A DNA stretch of 64,000 bases from Rheinheimera sp. 4Y26 (lineage in GTDB: Bacteria; Pseudomonadota; Gammaproteobacteria; Enterobacterales; Alteromonadaceae): NCBI RefSeq assembly GCF_025245835.1, contig NZ_JAOBWS010000005.1:1-64000 (forward strand), read 5' to 3'. Below are positions 53,502 to 64,000 of this stretch, in pieces; position 1 is the stretch's first letter; each line of letters starts with the position of its first letter. Position numbers and translations under genes: made by a program. The notes beneath the pieces were generated by a model that saw only the letters and a program-made list of their open reading frames with translations, was not told where the DNA came from and did no database searches.

Positions 53502-55730
53502 ATGCGAAACATCCGGCAACTTCTCGTTGCGTTTTTGATGAGTGCAGTAGTCGCTTGTGGTGGTGGTGGAACCATCGGTGATGATGGTACTACGGTAGTT
53601 CCAACTTACAGTTTGGCCGTTGCATTATCCGGTGAGGAAGTCGCCAAAGGTACTGATTTAGTCGTCACTGCAGAGCTTAAATCAAGCAGCAGTGCAGCAG
53701 TATCTGGCAAGCTGATTCGGTTTTCGCTTGATGACAGCGCTCTGGCAAGTTTTGACAATGGTGCTGCTACCTCAGTCACAGACGCAAACGGCAAAGCTAC
53801 CATTGGTTTAAAAGTAGGCACCAAAAGCGGCGCCGGTATTATTACCGCAACTTTTGACAGCGGTTCAGCATCCAGCTCTGCCACTGTAGGTACAGTCAGC
53901 TTCAGGTCAAAAGGGGATGGTGGTGTGGTTGATACCACCCCGGTACGTTCCGTATTGTTATCTGCAGACAAACTTGAACTGGGCACAGGCGGTACTGACC
54001 GGGTTGAGCTTTTTGCCATTGTTAAAGATGACAACAATATTCTGATGAAAAATGTGCCGGTGCAATTTTCAGCAGACGGTAATGCAGATTTAGAAATTGT
54101 CTCCAGCGTTACTGGTGCTGATGGTATTGCCAAAGCTTATTTATCTTCAAAAACAGACTTTTCCAAACGTAGCATTAATGTAACTGCAACAGCAGGTGCT
54201 AACCAGGTATCGTCAAAAGCAACGATTAATGTGGTAGGTACTTCGATTGATGTGCTTGCCCCTGCCGCTGTGGTGTTAGGTGGCTCTACTAAACTGACCA
54301 TCGCTTTATTAGATGCAACAGGAAAAGGCATTAAGAATACCCAGCTTGAAATCAGCTCTAGTCTGGGGAACAGCTTTAGCAACACCACACCAGTGACAGA
54401 TGCAGCAACAGGCCGTGTTGTAGTTGACTATCAGGCAACCAATGGTGGTAGTGATATCATTACCGTAAGTGCTTTAGGTGTGACCAACAGATTCAGTATT
54501 TTTGTTGACCCGGATGCATTTGCGTTTGAACCCGCCAGCAATAATGTGGTGGAAATCCCGTTAAATACAGCGTCTTTACAAGGCATTAAATGGACGCGGA
54601 ACAATTCACCTTTAGTAGGCAACGATGTTTCTTTTACTACAACTCGTGGTGAAATTGCGGCCGTGCCTGACGACGTCACTCCAGCAGTATTTGAAGGTAA
54701 GGTTGCTGTGACCAATAAAACGGATGATGCAGGGAAGTCCCGGGTTGCTGTGCGCTCAGACTATGCGGGCCTGACAAATATCTCAGCGAGCTCAACAACT
54801 AATGGCAGCAAAATCTCCACGAATAAATTAGTGGAATTTATAGCAACTGAATCCAATAAAATTGAAGTGCAGGCTTTCCCTGCGCAAATTGGTCCTGGTG
54901 AAAAAGCAACAGTACAAGCCATAGTACGGGATGCCAAAAATAACCCGGTAAAAAATCAGGTGATTGCGTTTTCACTGGCCCAGTCCGCCGGTGGCCAGTT
55001 AAGCCCGGCGACCAGCACTACTAACTCACAAGGTGTTGCGACAACCGAATTTACTGCAGACAGTAATACGGCTGGCTCTGGCACACCACAAGATCCTTCA
55101 GGTTTACGGATTAACGCTGTAGTGGTGTCAAATACGGCAGTAAAAGGGGATACCGGTATTTCCGTGGGCCGCAGAACCTTATTTTTCCGTTTTGGTACTG
55201 GCGGTGAAGTTCAGACAATAGGTCCTAATCTCACTTCGGTTCCTTACGCCATCATAGTTACTGATGCATCTGGTAACCCAGTCCCTAATCAGGAGCTTAA
55301 TGTTGCGGTGACTCCTCGGCAGTATCTGAAAGGAGAAAAGTTGAGGGTTCCGGAAGTTGGTTCTTTCATTCGGTGGGATGTTCAGATTTATGCGACTTGT
55401 CCTTCTGAAGATGCAAACAGAAATGGTATTCTGGATGATGGTGAAGACACCAACCTGGACAAGTTAATTACACCTGGTAACGTTGCGACTATAAACCGTA
55501 CTGTTGTTGCAGATGTTAACGGTATAGCTCAAGTGAATCTGATTTATCCTCGAGAGTATGCTCCATACACTATCGTCGATATTCAAGTGACAGCTACTGC
55601 TCAGGGCACCGAGAACATCAGTAGCCGAAGCGTCGCATTAACCAGATTAAATACAGATTACAATAGGGAAGAAAACCCACCTAAACCGAGTCCTTTTGGT
55701 ATAGGAAATCTTTGTACAAATACAATTTAA
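53502..55730 (+). CDS. Lipoprotein with bacterial Ig-like (Big_1/invasin-type) repeats
   Basis: The 742-residue protein has a lipoprotein signal (Cys19 in VVAC followed by four Gly) and several ~100-residue Ig-like repeats. Recurring strands include SAAVSGKLIRFSL...TDANGKATIGL, KNVPVQFSA...TGADGIAKAYL, NPVKNQVIAFSL...TNSQGVATTEF and NPVPNQELNVAV...ADVNGIAQVNL. Such proteins are usually surface-exposed and act in adhesion or matrix binding. The strong ribosome site AGGGAGAG precedes the ATG. It is divergent from the symporter gene and ends at its own terminator. Confidence 0.88.
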   Translation: MRNIRQLLVAFLMSAVVACGGGGTIGDDGTTVVPTYSLAVALSGEEVAKGTDLVVTAELKSSSSAAVSGKLIRFSLDDSALASFDNGAATSVTDANGKATIGLKVGTKSGAGIITATFDSGSASSSATVGTVSFRSKGDGGVVDTTPVRSVLLSADKLELGTGGTDRVELFAIVKDDNNILMKNVPVQFSADGNADLEIVSSVTGADGIAKAYLSSKTDFSKRSINVTATAGANQVSSKATINVVGTSIDVLAPAAVVLGGSTKLTIALLDATGKGIKNTQLEISSSLGNSFSNTTPVTDAATGRVVVDYQATNGGSDIITVSALGVTNRFSIFVDPDAFAFEPASNNVVEIPLNTASLQGIKWTRNNSPLVGNDVSFTTTRGEIAAVPDDVTPAVFEGKVAVTNKTDDAGKSRVAVRSDYAGLTNISASSTTNGSKISTNKLVEFIATESNKIEVQAFPAQIGPGEKATVQAIVRDAKNNPVKNQVIAFSLAQSAGGQLSPATSTTNSQGVATTEFTADSNTAGSGTPQDPSGLRINAVVVSNTAVKGDTGISVGRRTLFFRFGTGGEVQTIGPNLTSVPYAIIVTDASGNPVPNQELNVAVTPRQYLKGEKLRVPEVGSFIRWDVQIYATCPSEDANRNGILDDGEDTNLDKLITPGNVATINRTVVADVNGIAQVNLIYPREYAPYTIVDIQVTATAQGTENISSRSVALTRLNTDYNREENPPKPSPFGIGNLCTNTI

Positions 55731-55733
55731 AAT

Positions 55734-55766
55734 AAATAAGCCAGCTTTCTTTAAGCTGGCTTATTT
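55734..55766 (+). terminator. Terminator of the Ig-repeat gene
   Basis: AAATAAGCCAGCTT (55734-55747) pairs with AAGCTGGCTTATTT (55753-55766) around a five-base loop. Confidence 0.85.
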
Positions 55767-55805
55767 CTGATATAAGAGTTCTTGCTTTTGTCAGTGAAAT
55801 GGATT

Positions 55806-55832
55806 TAAAAAAGGCTACCTAAGGTAGCCTTT
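55806..55832. terminator. Terminator facing astB
   Basis: AAAGGCTACC (55810-55819) pairs with GGTAGCCTTT (55823-55832); on the minus strand a U run follows (A run at 55807-55812), so it fits astB termination. Confidence 0.8.
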
Positions 55833-55859
55833 GTCTTTTGCACTTATCACTAATTAAAC

Positions 55860-57200
55860 TTAACGCTGGAACTGATACACCGACCCCAGTTGCAGAATTT
55901 GTGTTAGTTCATCCAAAGCAGTGCGTGACTCATTCAGCAGCAACGGATCTGCTAAATCAGCTTCAGAAATTTGATCGCGGTAATGGGTATTGACCCATAG
56001 ATTCAGGCGGTTAAACAAAGCATCGTTCAGCAGTACATTGGGGTTGACCGCTTGTTTTTCCGCTTCGCTCATGGCGACGCGTAAACGCAGGCAAGCAGGA
56101 CCACCGCCGTTTCTCATACTTTGTTTTACATCGTAATAATGCACCTGACGGATAGGGGTGCCGCGGCCGGTCAGTTGCTCCAGATAAGCCGACACCTGCG
56201 GATGGTCACGACATTCAGTAGGGGCAATAATGGCCATTTCACCTGAAGGCAGCGTAATCACCTGAGTGTTAAATAAATAGGTTTGGATGGCCTGTTGCAC
56301 TGTCACTTCATGATCCAGCACTTCAATCAGATAAAGTTCTGATTTGTCACCAAATTTACGTTTTACTTCATCCAGTTTCTGCGCGCTGTCAACAAAAGCT
56401 TGCTGATGGTAAAACAGCACGTTTTGGTTGCCGACTGCAATAACGTCGTTATGGAACACACCCTGGTCAATCACTTCCGGGCTTTGCTGGATATACACCA
56501 CTTTGTCATCAGATAAACCGTGTAAGCGGGCTACCGCCTCACAGGCTTCAAAGGTATGACGGGCCGGGAAGTTACGTGGCGCTGGTTTGTTGTAGTCAAA
56601 GGCATAACGGCCAAATACAAACAACTCAACGCCGGTTTCACCGTATTCGCTGCATAAGCGGGTATGGTTAGCCGCGCCTTCGTCACCGAAATGGTCATTA
56701 TCCGGCAAGTGTTGGTGGTGGTGAAAATGGCGTTCATCCGAGAACATCGCCTTTAAAATCCGGCCTGTAGTTTCAGGTTCTAACGAACGGTGAAATTTGT
56801 TGGTCAGATTGGCAGGTGTAAAATGAATTTTGCCATCAGCGGTGTCTTTACTGGGGGAGATAGTGGCGGCGTTGGCTGTCCACATGCTGGATGCTGAACA
56901 GACGGCACGAAACACTGCCGGTGCCTGTTTGGCGGCTTTAGCAATAACTTCTGCATCTGTGCCGCTAAAACCAAGCCGGCGTAAAGTGTAAACATCAGGC
57001 CGCTCTTGTGGCGCCAATACACCCTGCACCATGCCTAAATCGGCCAGAGCTTTCATTTTTTGTAAGCCCTGTAACGCTGCTTGTTTTGGGCTTGAGGTAT
57101 TTTTTGCGTTGTTAAGCGACGCCACGTTGCCGACAGATAAACCGGCATAGTTATGCGTTGGCCCAACTAAGCCATCAAAGTTTGCTTCAAAGTACTTCAT
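55860..57200 (-). CDS. astB: N-succinylarginine dihydrolase
   Basis: AstB converts succinylarginine to succinylornithine in the arginine succinyltransferase catabolic pathway. The 446-residue protein has the conserved opening [16 protein letters not shown], the His-containing [19 protein letters not shown] near residue 163, [10 protein letters not shown] near 250, and the nucleophile Cys370 in [10 protein letters not shown]. No other ast gene is in the window, so the pathway genes are dispersed here. It is divergent from topA. Confidence 0.96.
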   Translation of the reverse strand: MKYFEANFDGLVGPTHNYAGLSVGNVASLNNAKNTSSPKQAALQGLQKMKALADLGMVQGVLAPQERPDVYTLRRLGFSGTDAEVIAKAAKQAPAVFRAVCSASSMWTANAATISPSKDTADGKIHFTPANLTNKFHRSLEPETTGRILKAMFSDERHFHHHQHLPDNDHFGDEGAANHTRLCSEYGETGVELFVFGRYAFDYNKPAPRNFPARHTFEACEAVARLHGLSDDKVVYIQQSPEVIDQGVFHNDVIAVGNQNVLFYHQQAFVDSAQKLDEVKRKFGDKSELYLIEVLDHEVTVQQAIQTYLFNTQVITLPSGEMAIIAPTECRDHPQVSAYLEQLTGRGTPIRQVHYYDVKQSMRNGGGPACLRLRVAMSEAEKQAVNPNVLLNDALFNRLNLWVNTHYRDQISEADLADPLLLNESRTALDELTQILQLGSVYQFQR

Positions 57201-57278
57201 TTTTGCTTTATTCCTTCAGTTGGGAAGGGGCACTGTTTTTATTGTTTTTGCGGCCGTTATTGGATTGCTTCATTTTTT

Positions 57279-57303
57279 ATTTTGCTGATTTAACCAGCAA
57301 AAT
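57279..57303. repeat. Perfect 9-bp inverted repeat between astB and topA
   Basis: ATTTTGCTG (57279-57287) and CAGCAAAAT (57295-57303) are separated by seven bases. It lies about 80 bases upstream of the astB start and 130 upstream of topA, without a T run on either side that fits a terminator, so an operator is possible. The sequence is not an ArgR box. Confidence 0.7.
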
Positions 57304-57349
57304 AGCCCTGTAAAGACAGAGTCAACCGAATAATAATGAGTTTATTCAC

Positions 57350-57378
57350 TTGTCACAACTTGAGTTTGCGGATATACG
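57350..57378 (+). promoter_or_regulatory. Candidate topA promoter
   Basis: TTGTCA (57350-57355) and TATACG (57373-57378) are spaced by 17 bases, about 45 bases before the topA ATG. Confidence 0.45.
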
Positions 57379-57429
57379 TTAAAAAGACATGTAGAATGCC
57401 CACCAAAGTTTAGGGATCTCGGAACAACG

Positions 57430-60027
57430 ATGGCGAAATCACTGGTAATAGTCGAATCACCGGCAAAAGCTAAAACGATTAATAAATATTTAGGTAATGA
57501 TTTTATTGTAAAAAGTAGTGTGGGCCATATCCGCGATTTGCCTACCAGCAGCAATAAAGACAAAGAAAAAAGCAAAACCGACAAGAAGCTGGAAAAAGCA
57601 GAAAAAGAATATCTGGCGCTGGTTGATCGTATGGGTATTGACCCTGAAAACGGCTGGAAAGCCCGTTATGAAATTCTGCCGGGCAAAGAAAAGGTTGTGA
57701 AAGAACTCAAAGCCTTAGCCGAAAAAGCCGACACTGTTTATCTGGCAACGGACTTGGACCGCGAAGGAGAAGCTATTGCATGGCATTTGCAACAGATCAT
57801 CGGCGGTGAAGAGCAAAAATTTAAACGGGTGGTGTTTAACGAGATCACTCAAAATGCCATTAAAAATGCTTTTGTTGAACCAGGTCAGGTGAATGTAGAC
57901 CGGGTAAACGCCCAGCAAGCCCGCCGGTTTTTAGACCGGGTGGTGGGTTTTATGGTATCCCCGCTGCTCTGGAAAAAAGTGGCCCGTGGTTTATCAGCAG
58001 GCCGGGTGCAATCTGTTGCAGTACGGTTAGTGGTTGAGCGAGAACGTGAAATTAAAGCTTTTGTGCCGGAAGAATACTGGACAGTGGATGCACAAACGCT
58101 GTCGGCGTCCAAAGCTGCGTTAAACCTCGAAGTGGTGCGGCAAAACGGTAAAACCTTCAGACCGGAAAATAAAGCACAAACTGATGCTGCGGTTGCGCTT
58201 TTGCAACGCGCCAGTTATCAGGTGACAGAGCGCGAAGACAAACCGTCCAGCAGCAAACCACAGGCGCCATTTATTACGTCAACCTTGCAGCAGGCCGCCA
58301 GTACCAGGCTGGGTTATGGCGTGAAAAAAACCATGATGCTGGCGCAGCGTTTGTACGAAGCCGGTTACATCACTTATATGCGTACCGACTCGACCAACCT
58401 GTCGACCGAAGCTGTTGCTGCAGTGCGCGATTTTATTGAACAGCAATTTGGCAAAAAATATCTGCCGCCAGAGCCTTTAAGCTACGGCAGCAAAGCCAAT
58501 GCTCAGGAAGCGCACGAAGCTATTCGTCCTTCAGATGTGAACATTCAGGCCAGCATGCTGGGGGATATGGAAGCTGACGCCAAAAAGCTGTACGAGCTGA
58601 TTTGGCGCCAGTTTGTCGCTTGCCAGATGCCAAATGCTTTGTATGATGTCACCAATATTACAGTACAAGCCGGCGACTTTGAGCTTAAAGCCAAAGGCCG
58701 GGTATTGCGTTTTGACGGTTGGACCCGGGTGCAACCGGCGCAAAAACGCAAAGATGAAGAAGAAAAAGAATTACCTGATTTAAAAGTGGGTGAGCAGCTG
58801 TCGCTGGAACAGTTATTACCTGCGCAGCACTTTACCAAACCGCCGGCCCGTTTTAGCGAAGCCAGTCTGGTTAAGGAACTGGAAAAACGAGGTATTGGTC
58901 GTCCTTCCACTTATGCAGCCATTATTTCCACTATTCAGGAACGTGGTTATGTCAAGGTAGAGAACAAAAGGTTCTACGCCGAAAAAATGGGTGAAATAGT
59001 GACGGACCGGCTGGTGGAAAACTTCAGCGATCTGATGAACTACGATTTCACCGCCAATATGGAATTAAAACTGGATGATATTGCCCATGGCGAATTGTCC
59101 TGGCGTCAGGTGCTGGACCAGTTTTATGGCGATTTTTCCAGAAAGTTAAAAACAGCCGAAGCTGATGTTGAACATGGCGGCATGCGCACCAATCAGTTTG
59201 TGTTAACGGACATAGACTGCCCAAGCTGTGGCCGCAAAATGGGGATCCGCACCGCCAGTACAGGCGTGTTTTTAGGCTGTTCCGGTTATAACCTGCCACC
59301 CAAAGAACGTTGCACCACCACCATGAATTTAACGCCCGGTGATGAAGCAGTGTTAGTGGCCGACGAAGATGAGCTGGAAACCGAAGTATTGCGGCATAAA
59401 AAACGTTGTGCCAAATGTGGTACCGCCATGGATTCTTATCTGCTGGACGAGCAGCGCAAGCTGTATGTGTGTGGTAATAATCCGGGCTGTGATGGTTATC
59501 TGGTGGAAAGTGGCGCCTTTAAAATTAAAGGTTACGATGGCCCGCTGATCGAATGTGAAAAATGTGGCTCTGACATGCAGTTAAAGTCGGGGCGTTTTGG
59601 TAAGTATTTTGGCTGTACCAACAGCGACTGTAAAAATACCCGCAAACTGCTGAAAAACGGTGAAGCAGCGCCGCCAAAAGAAGATCCGGTACATTTACCT
59701 GAGCTGCCTTGTGAAAAGTCAGAAGCCTATTTTGTGCTGCGTGATGGTGCGGCCGGTTTGTTCCTGGCTGCCTCTACTTTCCCGCGCTCACGTGAAACCA
59801 GAGCTCCGTTAGTGGCTGAATTACAACGCTTTAAAGACAGATTAGTGCCGAAGTTTTTATATCTGACCCAGGCACCGGCCACAGATCCGGCCGGCAACCC
59901 AAGCATAGTGCGCTGGAGCCGCAAGACCAAACAGCAGTATGTGATGTCGGAAAAAGACGGCAAAGCAACAGGCTGGTCTTTATGGTTTAAAGACGGCAAA
60001 TGGCAGGAAAGTAAAGCGGAAGCTTAA
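57430..60027 (+). CDS. topA: DNA topoisomerase I
   Basis: TopA relaxes negative supercoils by single-strand cleavage. The 865-residue type IA enzyme has an N-terminal Toprim domain ([12 protein letters not shown] at 6-17, [14 protein letters not shown] near 111), and the active-site Tyr316 in [12 protein letters not shown]. The C-terminal region carries three Cys4 zinc modules ([27 protein letters not shown] from about residue 597). Length matches E. coli TopA. It lies near cysB as in E. coli. Confidence 0.97.
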   Translation: MAKSLVIVESPAKAKTINKYLGNDFIVKSSVGHIRDLPTSSNKDKEKSKTDKKLEKAEKEYLALVDRMGIDPENGWKARYEILPGKEKVVKELKALAEKADTVYLATDLDREGEAIAWHLQQIIGGEEQKFKRVVFNEITQNAIKNAFVEPGQVNVDRVNAQQARRFLDRVVGFMVSPLLWKKVARGLSAGRVQSVAVRLVVEREREIKAFVPEEYWTVDAQTLSASKAALNLEVVRQNGKTFRPENKAQTDAAVALLQRASYQVTEREDKPSSSKPQAPFITSTLQQAASTRLGYGVKKTMMLAQRLYEAGYITYMRTDSTNLSTEAVAAVRDFIEQQFGKKYLPPEPLSYGSKANAQEAHEAIRPSDVNIQASMLGDMEADAKKLYELIWRQFVACQMPNALYDVTNITVQAGDFELKAKGRVLRFDGWTRVQPAQKRKDEEEKELPDLKVGEQLSLEQLLPAQHFTKPPARFSEASLVKELEKRGIGRPSTYAAIISTIQERGYVKVENKRFYAEKMGEIVTDRLVENFSDLMNYDFTANMELKLDDIAHGELSWRQVLDQFYGDFSRKLKTAEADVEHGGMRTNQFVLTDIDCPSCGRKMGIRTASTGVFLGCSGYNLPPKERCTTTMNLTPGDEAVLVADEDELETEVLRHKKRCAKCGTAMDSYLLDEQRKLYVCGNNPGCDGYLVESGAFKIKGYDGPLIECEKCGSDMQLKSGRFGKYFGCTNSDCKNTRKLLKNGEAAPPKEDPVHLPELPCEKSEAYFVLRDGAAGLFLAASTFPRSRETRAPLVAELQRFKDRLVPKFLYLTQAPATDPAGNPSIVRWSRKTKQQYVMSEKDGKATGWSLWFKDGKWQESKAEA

Positions 60028-60060
60028 GCTGGCAAAGCACATAACAGCGACTTAAAAACA

Positions 60061-60092
60061 AAAAAACCACCTCCACAACAGGTGGTTTTTTT
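60061..60092 (+). terminator. Terminator of topA
   Basis: AAACCACCT (60064-60072) pairs with AGGTGGTTT (60080-60088), with a run of seven T. The following 220 bases to the next gene contain only a weak inverted repeat (AGGGC/GCCCT with GGTTT/AAACC, 60280-60306) at the end of the minus-strand gene. Confidence 0.9.
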
Positions 60093-60313
60093 ATTTGAGC
60101 AGCTTTTCTTTTGTGTTGCGAAGAACAGCCATAACGCCTTTTTGCTCAAATTGCCGATCATTTAAAGCAGAAAACGGCCTGCTGAACATCAGGCAGCAAT
60201 ATTCGTGAAAGTGCCGGGCTAACATAAAAAATGCCGCGTTAATTCAAATGAGCAGGGGGCAGAGGTGACGCAGAATAATAGGGCAGGTTTAGATTAAAAC
60301 CGCCCTATGCTTG

Positions 60314-61078
60314 TTACCATTTGCGTTTAGGTGCAAATAACACATCGAGGTCGTTATTTTCCGCTTCGGCACGTTTTTGCCGGTCACGCAAATTACCTTC
60401 TTTGAGCTCTTCGGCAATTTCTGCTAATAACGAGGTCATTTCATTACGCCGTGCTGTGACATATTCATCAACATGACTGGCGTTGGATAAAGTGATCAGC
60501 GCTTTTTCATAACATTGACGTGCAGAACCGAGCATTTCACTGGCGCGGGCCTGATTGCCTCTTTTGATCTGGCTCTCAACATTAATCCGCAGTTGCAGGT
60601 TTTCCAGTCGTCTGTCTTCCTGCACCACCACCTGGGTATCAATATTGCCGCGGGCATGCTCAGCCCGCAAAATAGTCCTGAGCTTTTTAATGCCCTGGAT
60701 CATGCCGATGATTTGTTTGTCGTTATCAGGCAGTGTGATATGTTCGCTGGGTGCTTGCATATTGCTGCCCATCTCTTCAAGCTTTTTTTCGGTGTCGGCC
60801 AGACGGCTTTTTAAATCGCGCGAACCTGGTTCCAGCTCCACCATGGCTTTGAGTGTGTAAGCAATACGTTTAAGCAGCATTTGAGAAGTGGCAGGGGTCA
60901 GAGGAACGTTTGCCGCGTTTAACAAAATTTCTTCGGTATCTTCCAGCATGCCACGCAACTTTGAGAACTCAGCACGTTTTAATGTAGCCAACCGCTCTTT
61001 ATGTTGTTGTATGGCGTTCGAGATAACAGCAAAAACCACTAACGCTATTACCAGAACAATGATCATGGTCAAAACCAT
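60314..61078 (-). CDS. Membrane-anchored coiled-coil protein of unknown function
   Basis: The 254-residue protein has an N-terminal membrane helix (MIIVLVIALVVFAVISNAI) and a long, charged, helical cytoplasmic or periplasmic part rich in Glu, Lys and Arg with heptad-like spacing, ending PKRKW. AGAGG five bases before the ATG at 61078 supports the start. It lies 73 bases downstream of a histidine kinase gene on the same strand, which suggests a linked function. I know of similar unnamed proteins in related bacteria but not their role. Confidence 0.75.
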   Translation of the reverse strand: MVLTMIIVLVIALVVFAVISNAIQQHKERLATLKRAEFSKLRGMLEDTEEILLNAANVPLTPATSQMLLKRIAYTLKAMVELEPGSRDLKSRLADTEKKLEEMGSNMQAPSEHITLPDNDKQIIGMIQGIKKLRTILRAEHARGNIDTQVVVQEDRRLENLQLRINVESQIKRGNQARASEMLGSARQCYEKALITLSNASHVDEYVTARRNEMTSLLAEIAEELKEGNLRDRQKRAEAENNDLDVLFAPKRKW

Positions 61079-61151
61079 CTGAACCTCTGACTTGGTTTAT
61101 CATCCGCATCTTAAACAGAAATTGGCAAAATTACCAATGTTCCGCTGCCCG

Positions 61152-61838
61152 TCAGGGCAGATACAACCGGAAAACTCCACCGCCAAACTGACCACCGTTG
61201 GCTAATTCAATCCGGCCGACCCGCCCTTGATTGCGGTGTGCTTTGGCAATTAAATGTGCAAAAAACAGGCCTAAACCCGTGCGTCCGGCCGATAAATTAA
61301 AGTGCATCATACTATTGTCGCTGTTTTCCAGCATATATTGCGGAAAACCTTCACCATCATCATGTAATTCAATACAAAGATAATCATCTACTACGCTGGC
61401 TTTGAGTAACAGCTGTGTGGTGCTGTAACGCAACGCATTGACAAACATATCATTAATCAGATTACCGACCAAATCGTTGTCAAAAAACCAACACAGATTG
61501 TGACTGGATTCCAGCTGCACCGCGATTTGTTTTTGTTGGCTGTACATCTCATTTTTGATCAGCACTTCTTCCAGTAAATCTTCAACAAAATATTCGTCCA
61601 GATGCAGTGGCAGTTGTTCTTTTTCAATACGGTATAACGACAATAACTGCATCAGGTTGCTGTTTAACCGCGAGGCTTCGTAGTGAATGCGTGCCAGTTC
61701 CTGACTGGCCGTTTCCGAGTGCGGAGCAAGATCCTGCTGTAATAAATCCATCGACTGGATCAGCATACAGAGTGAGTTTTTCATGTCATGTACGGCTGAA
61801 GCCAGCACAGTGGCAAAATCAATATCCGGTTGTTCCAC
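61152..61838 (-). CDS. Soluble histidine kinase (HATPase domain)
   Basis: The 228-residue protein has no membrane segment. Its HisKA-like start contains SAVHDMKNSL with the phosphoacceptor His (near residue 17). The HATPase domain carries the N box NDMFVNALRYS, the G1 box DDGEGFP and the G2 box GRTGLGLFFAH. No response regulator gene is adjacent; the next downstream gene is the coiled-coil membrane protein. The sensory input is probably a separate protein. Confidence 0.85.
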   Translation of the reverse strand: MEQPDIDFATVLASAVHDMKNSLCMLIQSMDLLQQDLAPHSETASQELARIHYEASRLNSNLMQLLSLYRIEKEQLPLHLDEYFVEDLLEEVLIKNEMYSQQKQIAVQLESSHNLCWFFDNDLVGNLINDMFVNALRYSTTQLLLKASVVDDYLCIELHDDGEGFPQYMLENSDNSMMHFNLSAGRTGLGLFFAHLIAKAHRNQGRVGRIELANGGQFGGGVFRLYLP

Positions 61839-61933
61839 GTTATTTAAAATCCTTCAGTGCTGCTTTGTCAGCATTGTCAGTAAAAAGAACTACTGCTTGG
61901 GCAGGTTTTTAGCTACTATTGGTTATACCAAAC

Positions 61934-61991
61934 GCCAAAATTTGATTTGGCAGGAATAATCACATCATCCGCGCATATGGCTAATCATATG
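61934..61991. promoter_or_regulatory. Two palindromes upstream of cysB
   Basis: GCCAAAATTTGATTTGGC (61934-61951) has six-base arms around a six-base centre, and CATATGGCTAATCATATG (61974-61991) has two CATATG elements twelve bases apart. Both lie within 80 bases of the cysB ATG at 62013 and could be operators, possibly for autoregulation; the actual binding protein is unknown. Confidence 0.5.
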
Positions 61992-62009
61992 TCAATAACG
62001 GAAGCCTGA

Positions 62010-62990
<981 letters not shown>

Positions 62991-63004
62991 GCTGTTTTGC
63001 TGAT

Positions 63005-63035
63005 AAAAAAAGACCGCCGCAGCGGTCTTTTTTTT
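63005..63035. terminator. Terminator between cysB and metE
   Basis: GACCGC (63012-63017) and GCGGTC (63022-63027) with flanking AAA/TTT form a stem followed by eight T. A run of A on the other side lets it serve metE as well. A second inverted repeat ACAGGCTG/CAGCCTGT lies at 63079-63103. Confidence 0.88.
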
Positions 63036-63118
63036 GCGTATAAATAGAAGGGGCAACAGCCCGGACCTCTGCGAAGCAACAGGCTGCTGCAGTAACAGCC
63101 TGTGCCGGCAACAGACGC

Positions 63119-64000
63119 TTAAGCCAGTTCCTGCCTTAATTCACGGCAAGCCTGCACCATTTGGGCAAGAGCCGCTTCGGCTTCCTGCCAGCTGCGTGTT
63201 TTCAGGCCACAATCCGGATTCACCCACAACTGTTGTAGTGGCAGTTTGCCGGCCGCTTTATTAATCAACTGTTTGATCCAATCAAGCTGCGGCACATTGG
63301 GCGAGTGAATGTCATAAACACCGGGGCCTATCTGGTTTGGATAGGCAAAATCTTCAAAGGCCCCCAGCAGCTCCATGTTCGAACGTGAAGTTTCAATGGT
63401 GATCACATCAGCATCCATAGCGGCAATAGCGGCAATAATGTCGTTAAACTCGGAATAACACATATGGGTGTGAATTTGTGTACTGTGCTGCACTTTGCTG
63501 CTGCATCTTTTAAAGGCATCCACTGCCCAGTCAAGATACTGCTGCCACTGGCTTTGTTTTAACGGTAAACCTTCGCGAAAAGCCGGTTCGTCAATCTGAA
63601 TGATCTGAATACCGGCCTGCTCCAGCGCTTTTACTTCATCCGCCAGTGCCAGACTAAGCTGTAGTGCAATATCAGCGCGGCTAAGATCTTCCCTTGGGAA
63701 AGACCAGGCCAGCATAGTGACAGGACCGGTCAGCATGCCTTTGACCGGCTTTTGGGTCAGCGACTGGGCGTAGCTTGTCCAGCTCACTGTCATATCCGCG
63801 CTGCGGCTGATATCCCCGATAATAATGGGCGGTTTGACACAGCGGCTGCCGTAACTTTGTACCCAGCCAAACTGACTGAACACATAACCTTGCAGTTGTT
63901 CGCCAAAATACTCCACCATGTCGTTGCGCTCAGCTTCACCATGCACCAGTACATCCAGCCCTAATTGTTCCTGCAGTGTGATGGCTTTGGCAATTTGCTG
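63119..64000 (-). CDS. metE: Cobalamin-independent methionine synthase MetE, C-terminal part
   Basis: The reading frame runs open to the window edge, so only the last ~293 residues are present; the start lies beyond position 64000. It matches the C-terminal catalytic half of Met[31 protein letters not shown], and the zinc ligands in HTHMCYSEF and [10 protein letters not shown]. MetE transfers the methyl group from 5-methyltetrahydrofolate triglutamate to homocysteine. Confidence 0.96.
   Translation of the reverse strand, partial: QQIAKAITLQEQLGLDVLVHGEAERNDMVEYFGEQLQGYVFSQFGWVQSYGSRCVKPPIIIGDISRSADMTVSWTSYAQSLTQKPVKGMLTGPVTMLAWSFPREDLSRADIALQLSLALADEVKALEQAGIQIIQIDEPAFREGLPLKQSQWQQYLDWAVDAFKRCSSKVQHSTQIHTHMCYSEFNDIIAAIAAMDADVITIETSRSNMELLGAFEDFAYPNQIGPGVYDIHSPNVPQLDWIKQLINKAAGKLPLQQLWVNPDCGLKTRSWQEAEAALAQMVQACRELRQELA

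Noticed and set aside
57279..57345. ArgR boxes upstream of astB
   Set aside because: TGAATAAACTCATTATTC has only a half-match to TGAAT-N-ATTCA spacing and no second box.

Overview
The window is an uninterrupted stretch of gammaproteobacterial chromosome with densely packed, mostly single-copy housekeeping genes. I see no insertion sequence, prophage or CRISPR array. Gene content (system I cytochrome c maturation ccmABCDEFGHI, a tryptophan operon with split trpG/trpD and fused trpCF, VolA/Pla-1-type lipase, astB, MlaA) and gene order point to an Alteromonadales/Chromatiales-type organism such as Rheinheimera or a relative. The genus is inference from family content, not from a search.

Layout: 1-745, the end of a tRNA-Asn and a gene-poor spacer. 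746-5344, a MATE exporter, uvrB and a small outer-membrane barrel protein. 5419-10701, a LysR regulator divergent from an RND efflux adaptor/permease pair. 10846-14546, a periplasmic binding-protein-like gene coupled to an M14 carboxypeptidase, facing an orphan HlyD-type adaptor. 14676-21840, the complete trp operon on the minus strand (trpE-G-D-CF-B-A) behind a leader peptide with three consecutive Trp codons and a textbook attenuator. 22025-26201, rnm, yciO, scpA, scpB and rluB on the plus strand. 26218-29012, three minus-strand genes including a FlhB C-domain homologue and a FliK-like protein. 29098-36345, the ccm operon, followed by mlaA. 37319-43090, a dipeptide transporter with a coupled leader ORF, and the minus-strand trmO-kelch-proS group. 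43291-46646, purU, a thioesterase, a secreted unknown, carbonic anhydrase and an H-NS-like protein. 46709-51896, yciK, a surface lipase, sohB and tpm. 52018-57200, a dicarboxylate/glutamate symporter, an Ig-repeat lipoprotein and astB. 57430-64000, topA, a histidine kinase with an unknown membrane-anchored partner, cysB and the 3' part of metE.

The order trp-rnm-yciO-rluB-(...)-yciK-sohB-(...)-topA-(...)-cysB matches the Escherichia coli trp-cysB region as I remember it, with scpAB, the ccm block, proS, purU, the lipase, the symporter and astB placed inside and btuR absent. Most transcription units end in strong hairpin terminators, several of them bidirectional between convergent genes.

The least ordinary things are: short tandem duplications that copy the 3' end and stop codon of three unrelated genes (RND permease, trpB, dipeptide transporter); a 25-codon ORF with its own ribosome binding site that overlaps the transporter start by ATGA; an H-NS-like protein with an unfamiliar C-terminal half; an 18-bp-arm inverted repeat in front of the barrel gene; and a lone FliK-like/FlhB-C pair beside ccm. 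I did not find a clear new multi-gene defence or metabolic system.
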